DNA of 64,000 nucleotides, from positions 80,028-144,027 of the forward strand of contig JAPEVC010000077.1 in assembly GCA_027946555.1 (NCBI GenBank), in the 5' to 3' direction. Source of the DNA: Gnomoniopsis sp. IMI 355080. Lineage: Eukaryota > Ascomycota > Sordariomycetes > Diaporthales > Gnomoniaceae. Position numbers and translations under genes: made by a program. Shown here piece after piece: positions 48,756-59,348 of this stretch. The notes below the pieces were generated by a model. That model ran no database searches. It saw nothing but the letters and a program-made list of their open reading frames with translations, and had not been told where the DNA came from. The number at the start of each line of letters is the position of its first letter. Position 1 is the stretch's first letter.

Positions 48756-49741
48756 AGTAAGTTGCACAGTTGGCCCTAATTGTACAAAATTATTAAGTTC
48801 ACGCTTCTACTTTGCCGCCTACGTGGGGCTCACTATGTCAACGGTGTGGTCGAAGATATGTGGCCCTGGCACTACCCTGTGTCCAACCAATAAACTGATG
48901 ATCTTTTGCTGACAACACTTTCATTGATGCAGTGGCCTCTATGACTCTTGAGACCGAGGCCGGGGCCGGCTATGTTGCCGCTAGTCTCGGCATCAAAGAG
49001 GCCTTCGATGAAGTCAAAGACCCTATTGTTCATCTGCAAGAAGTGGAGAGTGCCACCATACCCCCGGCGGTACCCCAAGCGCCAGAGCAGCCTTTGAGCC
49101 AGGGTGCGTCACTCCGAGGACATGCTTTCTCTCTCCGGGTTGGCTATGGGAACAACGTTCCACGCTGGAAGAAGGGTTCCATCCTCACATTCAATGCGGA
49201 TTCGAGCACTTTTCCCAGCCGTCAGGCTCGCTCACTCGCGAAGACGGCTTTGATACGAGCAGCTAAGCGATGGAACGCGATGGACCTGGGGGTCACTCTA
49301 AAGCTGGCGAAAGTGAACGAGCCCGCTGTTTTCCAGCTCGTCTATTGCCCAGATATCGGCACGCCAGATACCAGCACGTATGATGGCGTATTCCTCGCCC
49401 ATTCATTCCCGCCGGATGCCCCCGCTGAGGACCGCAAACTGGTCGTCTACGCGAGCCACTTCGACCCTTACTACGTCGATTCCATGACGAACACCTTCTT
49501 GCACGAGATTGGGCACATTCTGGGTCTCCGTCACGAGGACGAGGAAGCAGATTTGCCTTCGGTGCGGTTCGGCCCCGACAATTCCAAATCGATCATGAAA
49601 TCTCCAGATCATCCAAGAGATCTTCACATTCAAGAGACCGATGTGAAGTGGATGCAGAAATTCTACGCCTTCAGTGGTCAAGTCCTAAAGGGATGGCGTA
49701 TCATAGACGTGAAAGTCAGATCCATCACAGAGGCCTGGTAA
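48756..49741 (+). CDS. Metzincin (matrixin-like) zinc metalloprotease
   Basis: The main exon runs from 48933 to the TAA at 49739-49741. It is preceded by a strong acceptor (TGCTGAC branch site, ATGCAG). A GTAAGT donor at 48757 gives a 176-nt intron and joins A48756 to TG, making an ATG in a good context (CGAAATGGC). The next in-frame ATG is 48941, in a weaker context. The 269-residue product contains the zinc motif HEIGHILGLRHE (His191, Glu192, His195, His201) and a downstream SIM Met-turn (Met222), as in metzincins of the M10 type. The sequence before it (WKKGSILTFNAD, AAKRWNAMDLGVTLKL) fits the catalytic-domain strand and helix. No signal peptide is seen, which is odd for this family: either the enzyme is intracellular or a further upstream exon was missed. 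Confidence 0.75.
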
Positions 49742-49938
49742 GTCCCGGAAAGCTTTGCCCCATAGATGTCTCCCACGGCTCTAGTTGACTTTCTTAGATG
49801 ACCAATACCGTGACCAACAAGCACGCAATTTCTTTCACATCATCGATCATTTCTGTTCAGATCTGGGATTAGGGTTTCCAAGTTCGTTGAGCAGGGTGCT
49901 ACTGCTGTCAATTATCAAATCTATACAGAGTTCTTTCA

Positions 49939-51760
49939 CTACCTCAAAGGCGTACTGCCTGTGTAGTTCCCTGTCTGCGTAGTGAAGTCTCCAAGCTCTG
50001 TCAAACTATCGATCCGGCCCAGCAGGAATTCCAACTGTCTGTAGGCCGCACCCGGCACATACTGCGGAATCTCATGTCCAGCCAAGTCCACCGTCACAAA
50101 TGTCAGGCCACGTTCCGTGTGTGTAGTTCCATAGTAACCACCGCCACCGACCAATCCAACGGAGATGGCGGGAATTTCTGATTGAGTAAACGTCTCATCA
50201 AAGGCGGGGCCAATAGTTGGGTTGTAAGGCACGAAGAACTTGTCGACGAATGGTGAAGAGGAAAATCCCTGAGCGCCGTTCCAGGTCATATTGTTCAACG
50301 TGGCGAGCGTGCCGTTGGAGATAATGAGGAAATCCAGGTTTCCGTTTCCGACAATCACGTTGTTAGTCCGCTCGACGACGCCTCCCAGGACCGTGTAGCT
50401 TGACGGCAGGGAGCTCTCGAGACCAAGCTCCGGATTACCACAAATGGCATAATCAACGTGCGGGTTCACGTTCAACGCCTCCTGGACATCGGTCCTGTTG
50501 AAGTAGTTGTTCGGGCCATCTCCAAGGGAAGGGAAACCAAGCTCATCCCAAAGGTAGGGGCAAAAGTCGGTAATGTGGTAGATGTTGAAGCACGGGTTTA
50601 CGTACAGGGCCGCGGCGAAAATGTCGTCCAGGAGATCGCAATCCTCTCGCGAGACGTTGCTCGTCGCCAGCGCGAGTGGCGTGGGAAATTTTCCTTCAGG
50701 AGGGAAGGTGAGCGCGAGGTCCATGAAGGCGTTGTAACCACAAGCTTCGGCGCGCTCGTTGACGGCCTCCACGAAGGAGTCATTCAGGTTCATCACATTG
50801 TTGTACTTGTTCAGGAACGGCACCGCGGGTGCTTCCTCAAGCACATAGCCGGAGCCAATGCTGGGGTCGTTGATCTGGATCCCCTTCACGTTGTAGTACG
50901 TGGTGTCGTTCTGGTCCAAGAAGTAGCTCGCAATATACGGAACATCTGATCATGGTCGTCAGATACTAGAAGTTTAAACCCCAGAGGATAATCACTGCAT
51001 AGAGTGCAGGTAGACTCACACATTCCCGCGTAAGACTCTCCCGTGAGGTAGACATCGTAGCCTTGCATGTCAAACGTCTCGATAAAGTTCTTCCAGAACC
51101 CGGCAAAATCCTCGGCAACATCGGTCTCATCCTTGATTGTAGCTGGCACTCCAGGGGCTGCTAGTGACAATCCGGTACCGACAGGCTGATCGATCCAAAC
51201 CATGTTGGTCAGATTCGTCCAGGCGAAGGGATTCGGCTGGGGCGCGTATGTGCCAGATTGCCATAGAAACGGCCCATTCTCTTGAAAGAGGCCATCCATA
51301 GAGCTGCAACCCGGACCTCCGTTCAGCCAGATGACGATCTCGTTGCTGGCGAGCTCATTTTCGGATGGGAAAAACCAAAAGAACAGCTCATTGGCGGTAG
51401 CATTGGTGGCGTTCACGCTGGTGATAGGCAAGCGTCCTGCATAAGACTCTCCAAGATCGAATGAGACCTCTGGCACACCCGTCCCATTGACGACGAACTC
51501 TGTAAGAGCGTCAGTTGAGGGAATTCACGGCTTTTTTTGGGGGACGCAAGGACGCGCTCACTTTCGGTCTTCGAGGTCAGGTAGCTAGGATTCGCGCTGG
51601 AGTCTCGCCTTTCGGGGCTGGCCCTGGTGAGCTTGGGGTTCTTATTCCTCAAAGCGGCAGCGCGTTTGTGAGGATGTGAGACACCCTCACCGGCCGAAGC
51701 GCTGACAAGTGCACACGAAGCTGCAAGCAGCGTGTGCAGTATGAGAGTAGGGCGATGCAT
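49939..51760 (-). CDS. Secreted serine carboxypeptidase (peptidase family S10)
   Basis: Three exons, 51760-51562, 51499-51020 and 50945-49939, encode 561 residues; introns are 62 and 74 nt. Residues 1-22 form a signal peptide (ILHTLLAASCALVSASA), followed by a basic propeptide-like stretch (HPHKRAAALRNKNPKL). S10 motifs are intact: the oxyanion-hole segment WLNGGPGCSS (124-133), the nucleophile in GESYAG (Ser222), Asp431 in GNGNLDFL and His517 in LAGHEIPQY. Many N-glycosylation sites (NAT, NLT, NVS, NGT, NMT) support secretion or a vacuolar route. It releases C-terminal residues from peptides at acidic pH by family knowledge. The exon 2/3 join rebuilds the expected SYAGMYVPYIA. Convergent with the metalloprotease gene, 197 bases away. 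Confidence 0.94.
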
Positions 51761-53129
51761 GGCGCAAATGTCGTCGTCCTACCTTCTGAGGTCTAGCTGA
51801 ACGAGAGGAAGTGCGTGAGCCTGGGAGATCCGAGGGCACGCAGCGCAAATACGGGGCGGGGGGCCACCTTTTTAAGCATCCTCGCAGTGCAGGCATATTG
51901 TTTTCTTTTTTGACGCCACTGAGTTACGCCGTTGTAGAATTGATCATCTATGATAATCTCGATGATTTCAGGAGTAAGTCTAGTCCATGACGAATTCCCC
52001 TATGAGGAAGGTGGGAAAGCCCATGGTTACACTCAGGGCATTACGGGCAACCCACCTTGGCTATACGGCTAGCCAGTGTGGAGCCCCTTCGATAGCCGAT
52101 CTGCTTTGCTGACTCTGAAAGTTGCGAGCGTCATGATTGTGACTTTCCGAGACTGGCCCGTCATGTAATTCGCTCGAGGACGGAGAGATCCGTGCCCGGC
52201 AATTGTGTAAAAGAGGGGTTGAGAAATTGCTCTCAAAAGCGACAGGTTTGCTTCTCATTACAAAAACAACCTAGGTATGTATTGGAGGCGGTTTGACCCC
52301 CCGTATTGCCCTGCAGTACCTAAGTACTGCTTCTGCCGGGGTTACGACTTATAGTATCAGCGGCGTAATTAAGCTTCTGTACCGCCTGCCGACGTTGCCG
52401 ATCTCCGGGTTGGCCCTGCTACTTGGCCCTGTTTAGGCTGTTTTTAAGCTCGGCAGCTGCTAGATTACACCAAGCAAGGGATTGGGGTCTCGCGCAGCGC
52501 AGGCTAGATTAAACAAGGTACACGATGGCCTCAACCTTCCTACTTTGTAAAGTGGGTAGTTTCACAATTCTATCTTGCAGCGAGGCGATGTTCAGTAATT
52601 GTAGGCCGTCAGTACAGTCCTTTTGAAATTGTACCGTAATCTCACATGCGGTTTTTCCGTTGACAAAAAAAACCTCGCTTTGACACCAGCGATAGTAACG
52701 TCAAAAGAGGCAGCGCGAAATTACAGGAATGCATCCCCATAATAATTTGTCCGTCGTTGGATTCAATTGCACGAAGTCCCCTCTCCCAGCCCTTGCGGGG
52801 ATGAACAGCCCGTGCCCAGTATCGAAGGGGTGAATCATTTACATGGCGCTTACTATAGATCTGGGATGGGCTGTATGAATTTATTATATGACCGTCTATC
52901 ACTTTCTTTACAGAAGTCTCCTCGAATCACAAGCAGGGAATTGGTTTTGCTGTTATCAAGTGTAACTGGTTGAATTGATCATATCCCACGTCGCGTCGTC
53001 GCCACCTGTCTTTGCATGCTTATGGTATGCGATGTATGAAGCAAAGCTGACCTCGTCTTTGTTCGGGCTGGGTTGGATTTGGGGGGGGGGGGGCTTTCAT
53101 CCATGTGAATGCACTTGCCCCAGATCCAT
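51761..53129. other. Intergenic interval upstream of the carboxypeptidase
   Basis: This holds the carboxypeptidase promoter and the 3' side of the next - strand gene. A 13-G run lies at 53081-53093. No gene is supported. Confidence 0.5.
53081..53093. repeat. Homopolymer run of 13 G
   Basis: An uninterrupted G run 37 bases beyond the stop of the 2EXR-like gene in the direction of its transcription; directly visible. Confidence 0.85.
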
Positions 53130-54180
53130 TCAGTGAATCCATAACACATCCTCTCGATTTGGCTCCAACGCCTTTTGGAAGCGACCCATATCCTCGCTGT
53201 AAGAATGTCCCCATCAGTATACATGAACAGAGCCGCACATAGTCCCTACGGTCCTCATAAAATGCAAGCACTCACCCATGTATAGCTTTCAGAAACAAAT
53301 CGAATTGCTCCGGGCTGTAGTCCTGCGCGCTCACTTTACCAAGGCTTATGAGAGCCGAATGAAGATTTTTTTTGGGTCTCAATAGTAACCGCGTTTTCAA
53401 GACTTCCACAACTTTGGATACTTGTCTCCTATCATCCGTACCGCCGCCATCGATAAATATCTCCAAGGACTCTACGCTCGAACAGTTTCCTAACGCATCC
53501 ATAAGGAAATCAAGTCGCTGAATTATCTTTGGAGAATTACTGGACTCCATTCCGTCGAGCCAGATGTTAAGTTTCAGAATCCTCACAAAACTGAGAGGCG
53601 TCAACTTGACGCCCTCGAAGCGCGGGTAGAACGGTTCACTCTCCGGATTGTTATGCTTCTCCAAAAAGTCGGATCCGTTGCGAAGATTGATGACTATCTC
53701 GGCGTGTTCATACAAGACACTTATAGCCTCAAAGTAGATGGTCCGATTTACGAGTAGAATGGACGTGACGCTGCTTCGAAACGGATTTTCGCCTGCATAT
53801 ATCCGCGCACCGAACTCCTTGTCCTTTTGATGCCAGGCTTTGAATTGGGGATTCATGCTCAACATGACTGCCTCGCGATCAAGCTTGTAGTGGCGGAACA
53901 CCTTGCAGGAAAGACGTGGCGGTCCATTAAAGGCAAGCAATCCGGCTGCGTGGTGACCGCAGAGCCAGGTGCTGATGGGCTTGTGCGGGCATCGGACACG
54001 GAGAAAAGATGGCTTACATTCCGTCTTGAAATCGCGAGTAGTGTCGTACGTATTGTCGAAAACGGAGAAGACGGCGAAGAGCTTGTCTGGGAGATCGGCG
54101 ATGAGAGCCTGGAAGAGGAACCCGTAAATTGTAATTCGAATTTCCGGAGCAAGTAGTAGAAACGTTGCGGCGGACGGCAT
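53130..54180 (-). CDS. 2EXR / F-box-like fungal protein of unknown function
   Basis: The first exon runs from 54180 to 53276. A GTGAGT donor at 53275 and a TTACAG acceptor at 53197 give a second exon, 53196-53130, for a total of 323 residues ending in VLWIH. Without splicing the frame would stop at 53272, only two codons later, so both versions share 301 residues. The N-terminus has LLLAPEIRITIYGFLF, the pattern of the fungal 2EXR/F-box-like module (LP-x-E-I-R-x-x-I-Y). The middle contains SSVTSILLVNRTIYFEAISVLYEH, also typical of this large fungal family, where a new small exon or leucine-rich part follows (FVRILKLNIWLDG). These proteins are numerous in Pezizomycotina and almost uncharacterised. 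Confidence 0.75.
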
Positions 54181-56521
54181 GTCGGGAGATTTCGACTCTG
54201 CTTTGCTTCGCGCAAATGGAGCCGTAAAGATGGTGCTCGTGGTAATTTATGAGTAGGGGAGTTGAGAACAGGTTCAGGCTGAGCAGCAATCGAAACGCTG
54301 AGTATTGCTGACATGCACCTGTGCGGCGCAACACCCCCCTTGCCCCACCCAAGGGTCGATTGTAGCATCTTGCTGCAGTTCAGCACAGGTAAGCAGGAAA
54401 CGGGAATGAAGTAGAAAAGCAAACAGTCTAACTACATTATACATGGGCTGGACGTCGTAGATCTTGGATATGTGATATATTGAGTTAGGTCAAAGTAATT
54501 GGCTAGCCATTTTTACATGTTGCGGCTCTCTGATCCATCCCTCCTCTCACCCTAATGTCTTTGACAAAATGCATGCTCTTGACTGCAGTCTTTGAGCAGC
54601 CTGCTCTTAGACTATCCCATTCTGTAATCGGGGTCAATACCTTGTTCTCGGAATATATATACCGAATTTGCTAGTGTCATGCCGCATGAGCATGTCGTAT
54701 ATATTGGAGCATTTAGTGGCTCCACTGCACGAGGTTGCAACCTTCTTCCATCAGGGGCAGACACCATCGTGCTTGTCAATTTGAGATGTACTTATTGATG
54801 TTCGCTCTGGGAAATCCGGCTAGGAAGACATTAGGAGAGTTGCACGTTCGTATGACCTGCTTCCACGAAGGAACAAATCCGCCGGACTGACAGTTTGACT
54901 CTGCATTAGAAAGCATTATGCCAGCATGTTGAACAGCCAACTCGCCGAGCATGCAGACTGGTTCAAGTATGCAATTTATCATGCCGAAATTCGGCTCGAA
55001 TCGCCCATCTTCTGGACAAGTTGCTTTGGCGTATTCCACCCACACTGTACAGAGCTCCTCAAAACTCTGGAGCTATCTTGTGCTAGAATAGTTCAAGCTT
55101 AATTCCGAGCTTACAGGGAAAGTCTCTCGTGACTCTGGACAAGGACAAGCTTGGGAAACTGCGCCGTCGTGGCATTTGCGCAATGGTCCATGTTGGAGGC
55201 AACAGCATGGATCAAAGGTGCTTTTCCTCAGCAACTGTCAATCTCGGAGCTCCAACCCCGAAAAGACAGATAGCCTAAGTCCTCAACCTCGTTATATCTG
55301 TACAGGCGGCTGTCTAATCCATGGATGAACGTATACAAACCCAGTTGGCTTGACCTGCTAGCGGGCCCGAGGAGAGTACATTATACCAAGCCGACCCATA
55401 CATTGGGACTTATAGAGTCAAAGATGTGCTAAAATCTGGTCCCTCGCCTGGTTCAGAAATTACTCCGGCTACAAGGCAACGGAAATGGACGAAAAGTCAT
55501 CCTGAAGGAGAGCGGGGGGCTCGATGAAGCGGAAGGCCAAGACACCAAGGTCTCTGTCACCGCGCTCAAGGAGGAAAGAATGCCTCCCATATAGCCGCGG
55601 GTTTGAAATTCATTGAAGCGGCTGAGTTAGTGAACCATGAAAGCTGGTGGTAATCGCCGGCGCGTAAGCCACAACCGCGACTGCTACCTTGCCTGGATGC
55701 CGATAACAAGCAGTGAATCCTTCGCAGATGCAATTCATTTGACGCGATGTTGTATGGGCGAAATATACTTTGTATGGCATTGCTGTACTTGGATGACACC
55801 ATGGGTCTGGCGTAGTCGGTCAGCCGGTATACGTAGCGAGCGAGTGGACTATACTCGCCGCAGATACGGGGAGAGAAGAGACCGATCGCATCAAGTTTAG
55901 ACCATGATTCACTGCCTGTAGTTGAATCGATATCCTACTGCACACAAGAAGACTGGTCAACCTCAGCTTCACTGTTCAAACCGCAAGTGATTTTGAAGAA
56001 AAGCCGGTGTGTTGAGAGCATGAAGTCGGAATGCTAACGTAAGCAATCTGCCACTCAACCAGGTTTGGCTCCGCCAGAAGGGTTTCAAAGTGGAGCTTTG
56101 TGGTGAGCAAGTTTCCACCGCACCGCATTAGCGGCCGCCCGTCATGCAGTAGCAAAGTCACATCGTTCCGGAATTTGGGCAACGGCGAACGGTCAAGACG
56201 AGAAGGTCCTGGGATGTAGTTGGCGATATTCAAGGCTACGATACGCTGCACGAGTAGACTTGGAAAAAGGCATGACACTAGGTCAAGTTTTGTATGTATG
56301 GGCAGATGAATGCCTTGCAGCAAGACTGCAGTGGATGTAGATTATTATAGTATGCTCTCTTTAAGCGATAGCAATGCAAAGTGCGGCTTGACTGTGCCGA
56401 TGTGTTTGAACCTCCTCTGATGCATTTATCTGGTCGTGATTCTCATTATCTCATTTGTAACATGGCTGTTGCACAGCAACGTAATTGACTCGTTGACCCG
56501 CAACGGTGGCCCACCGGGAGC
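54181..56521. other. Intergenic interval with a weak gene candidate
   Basis: This lies between the 2EXR-like gene and the 3' end of the copper transporter gene. One - strand stretch (54776-55191) has protein-like frames and is listed separately. A 115-codon - strand frame at 55976-56323 lies in the likely 3' UTR zone of the transporter and has no start codon. Confidence 0.4.
54776..55191 (-). CDS. Uncertain small two-exon candidate gene
   Basis: An ATG at 55191 opens 77 nt (MDHCANATTAQFPKLVLVQS onward) to a GTAAGC donor. A 50-nt intron ending CCAGAG would join it in frame to a stretch reading FEELCTVWVEYAKATCPEDG and then GMINCILEPVCMLGELAVQH, ending at the stop at 54776. The acceptor context is poor and the protein matches nothing I know. 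The second exon has a protein-like composition; the first is doubtful. Confidence 0.2.
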
Positions 56522-57152
56522 TCAGTGCGCGGCCGCAGTGGCGAAGCGACCAACGGCGAGACTGCCCAAGAAAGTACCACCGAGAATCGAGAGGAAGTAG
56601 CCGACGTTCATGGTCATGACAGCCAACATGCTGTGAACGGGGTCAGTACAGAGTTTCCAAATGAGAGTAGACTTGAAGTGGAGAGTCGAGGAGTACTCAC
56701 AGTAGATATCCAACACCAGCAATCACCGTATCGATTCCGGCCCGCATGGGGTCGACTGATGCCCTCCAGGGCCGTGCGATGGTACCAGTCTTCTTGACGA
56801 CCATGACCTGTTCCTCGATGCCATTTGAGCTAAGCACCATGTTCTGCTTCAGGCTTTCCTGGGACATCTTTTGGTGCATGGGTAATTGACCGTTAACAAC
56901 AACATAGCGTCGGTTGAGCTCCTGGTCCAGCCACCGGCTCTCTTGGAGGGCCTTGAGCGCGAACAGGCCGCGGAAAATGGAGGCGAGGGCGATGAGGAAG
57001 AGGCAGGTTGCGGCATAGGTGCCCATGCTGTTGGGTGTCCAGGCCATAGAGTAGAGTGGAGTGTCCATGACGTTGGTGAAAGCGACCATCATGGTCGCCA
57101 TCGTGGTGGTGGAGTTGGTGGTGCTCCCCATATCCATGGTTGACATATCCAT
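56522..57152 (-). CDS. Ctr-family copper transporter
   Basis: Two exons, 57152-56701 and 56630-56522, flank a 70-nt intron (GTGAGT donor, TACTGAC branch site) and encode 186 residues, near the size of yeast Ctr2 (189). The N-terminus is Met-rich (MDMSTMDMGS; then TMATMM), as in the copper-binding ectodomain of Ctr proteins. Three membrane segments follow: TYAATCLFLIALASIFRGLFAL, DTVIAGVGYLLMLAVMTMNV and GYFLSILGGTFLGSLAVG. TM2 has the essential MxxxM (Met152, Met156) and TM3 the GxxxG packing motif (Gly169, Gly173). It would form a trimeric Cu+ channel. Size is compatible with either a plasma-membrane or vacuolar member; this cannot be decided from sequence alone. Confidence 0.92.
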
Positions 57153-57245
57153 TTTGTCGAGTCTTGGGGGAATGGGTAGTTGACTTGAGTGGTTGATGCT
57201 GTTGGGAGAGGTGAATAGTTGCTTTTGCCCGAGGTGATGTTGTTA

Positions 57246-57260
57246 TTGTTGTTGTTGTTG
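57246..57260 (-). repeat. (CAA)n repeat in the copper transporter leader
   Basis: Five CAA units on the transcribed strand, about 95 nt before the ATG and probably within the 5' UTR. CAA repeats are unstructured and are often tolerated in fungal leaders. Confidence 0.6.
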
Positions 57261-57300
57261 AACAAGTGTCTCCGAGTTGGAATTGTGTGCGAGTAGAGAG

Positions 57301-57309
57301 TATATTATA
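57301..57309 (-). promoter_or_regulatory. TATA-like element for the copper transporter
   Basis: The - strand reads GTATAATATA about 150 nt before the ATG at 57152. Position and sequence suit a TATA box with a leader of roughly 100 nt. Confidence 0.3.
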
Positions 57310-58980
57310 CTTCGAGATGCGCAAGTGGGAGCAAGTATACGGATGTAGCAGCCGAGCAAGTATCGGTGGATTGCGCAGGTTTGATAGCCGTTCTTCCCGT
57401 GCGTTGACGAAGCAGTAAAACATGCTCGAGAACTCCTGCAAAAGAGAGAGGGATGGTGAGGCCTTTCTATTCTGCTCAATAGCCCGCGCGTGTCTGCTTC
57501 CATGGGAAACTTGCTCAGACTAAAATCCCCGAAGATCCACACTGTCCACACTTTAACTTGCTCGCGCTAGCTTCTAACGGGAAGACAGACAGGGATTGCC
57601 GACCGGCCTCCAGGTGGGATAAGCCGACAGCCTTAGGCGGGGGTCCAGAAGCTTGCCTTGGCTTCATCCGACCTCGTTTTTTTCTCCGGAGCCGAAACCT
57701 CGCCGACACGACAAGAAATGTCCGCCCGCCGTGGCTGTCAACACGCCCAGCTTGGCTATTCTGCTGCTCTGTTTCATCTTGGACTCGACACGGGGAATCT
57801 CCAACGCAGCAATGACATATCGAAAATGGCAACTATCGCAATGCCTTCTCTTGCCTAATCGGGCATATCATGGCTGCTTACATCATGGCGCTCGGTCCTA
57901 GCTAATTCCAGAGGCAGAAGCTATTCATGGCCTGCACGCCAATGCTCGCCGTGCACTTCGACACTTGTGAACTTTTATCGAGGACATTCCGTCGTCAAGA
58001 TTTTCATCCTACCTTTACGCTTTCTCGAGCTCGAGCTCTTGTTTGGTATTATGAGTTGCCAAAACCTTAGATCCTTATGAGGTGTGTACCAGGTCTGTAG
58101 ATGATTGCTTGGTTTTCTTGGCGTCACTTGCATCGATGGAGGTCGGAAGATTCCTTTTAGCATTTCTTGCGTACGTCTCATCAGAACCACGATGTCGCGT
58201 CCACCCCCATCCCTGCTGAAAGCTCCGCTCTGCTACTGGGATACGTACATAGTAGTCAGTGCTGTCTTTTCACCCGCTCAAGGACGGTAAGTGCCGAACG
58301 GACATTCCGCCAAGATCTCAAAGCTCTAGATAAAAGTTAACAAAGTCCCCGGCCCCTCGACTGGTCTGAGCGGCGGACAATTAGAAGATGAGATGGTCCC
58401 CAGACCGGCGTCAGACTTCTCCCGCCTTGGTGAGCTTTGAGTTAGTCTTTGCGGCTTGCGGACTTGTATCGGTGGCACATGTCTCCTGCATAATAGCAGA
58501 GACCTTTCGCAAATGCCTTGGTAGTGCCCAGCTTAGAAGGACGCAGCAAATCACCGCAGTATCACTGGGCGTCGGCGGATGGCTAGGGCCGCAATGTCAC
58601 AAGTTCTTATTACCTCCTTCAGCAAGACATGTCATCGTCAAGCAGCCGGGCTCGCGACCAAAGTACTGAGAAGAGAATCCACACAATCAATTTTCCTGAG
58701 ATGGCCTGAGGCAGAAATCGGTCTGGGTATGGTTCAATCACATGTCAACCCGTCAGGCTTGCGGGGCTCCATAGTGCAAGTGCAATGGAGACCATGTTGC
58801 GCAATGACAATTTCCGATGCGCGCGGATAGGTTTCTGGACTTGGGAAAAGTTGCCAGAGCTTGCCAATGCCTCTGTGCGATAATGCTCCATCATGAGATG
58901 GAAGTGATGCACTTTCAGTGTCCGGTTACGAGCTCTCAGACATGACGGCCAAGCTGCAGAGCTTGATTTCCGGTCTCACC

Positions 58981-59348
58981 TTATCTTCGACTTCTGGGCG
59001 CCGGGCTCTTCATGTCGATGAAGTCACCAGGTGTGAGTCCGGTCTCGAGATTCAAGTTCGGTCGAGTGGTCATCGTCACGATGAGCGATGCGCCCTGGAG
59101 GTTCGAGAAAGTACCGACCGTACTTGCAACCTGCAGAGCTTGCCCTCAACACTTGTCATGATACATCCGAGCGAGTCGCTTACTATCGAGGTCGTGATTC
59201 TTTGACCAAATACGACCGCGGCTCTGTGTGCGTCAATCCTGCCGACGAGGACTAGTGTCTCTTCGGCGTTGGCATCATCGATGTTGAATGTTTCGCTTTC
59301 TTGGAGAGGATGAGCAGCGTCGCCGCGGATGGCAGGTGGTAGTTCCAT
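58981..59348 (-). CDS. Candidate small two-exon gene, family unknown
   Basis: Exons 59348-59184 and 59130-58981 flank a 53-nt intron with a GTAAGC donor and CTGCAG acceptor; both exons are whole codons (55 and 50). The ATG has A at -3 and G at +4. The 104-residue product begins MELPPAIRGDAAHPLQ and continues with FNIDDANAEETLVLVGRIDA, then RAAVVFGQRITTSI|VASTV across the junction. It ends GLTPGDFIDMKSPAPRSRR. Codon use is GC-ending, like the confirmed genes, and the intron removes a frame break precisely. I do not recognise the family, and there is no signal peptide or clear membrane segment. An alternative donor in ACACCTG|GTGACT could extend the gene by another exon in the - direction. It may also be a surviving piece of a larger decayed gene. 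Confidence 0.4.

Larger units (their letters stand above)
57153..58980. other. Upstream region of the copper transporter gene
   Basis: The near part holds the transporter leader and promoter, with a CAA repeat and TATA-like element listed separately. Farther out, open frames at 57558-58290 and 58388-58830 show no recognisable features. Confidence 0.45.

Noticed and set aside
55976..56323. 115-codon open frame on the - strand
   Set aside because: No start codon in context, and it sits where the copper transporter 3' UTR is expected. Although part reads protein-like, nothing joins to it.
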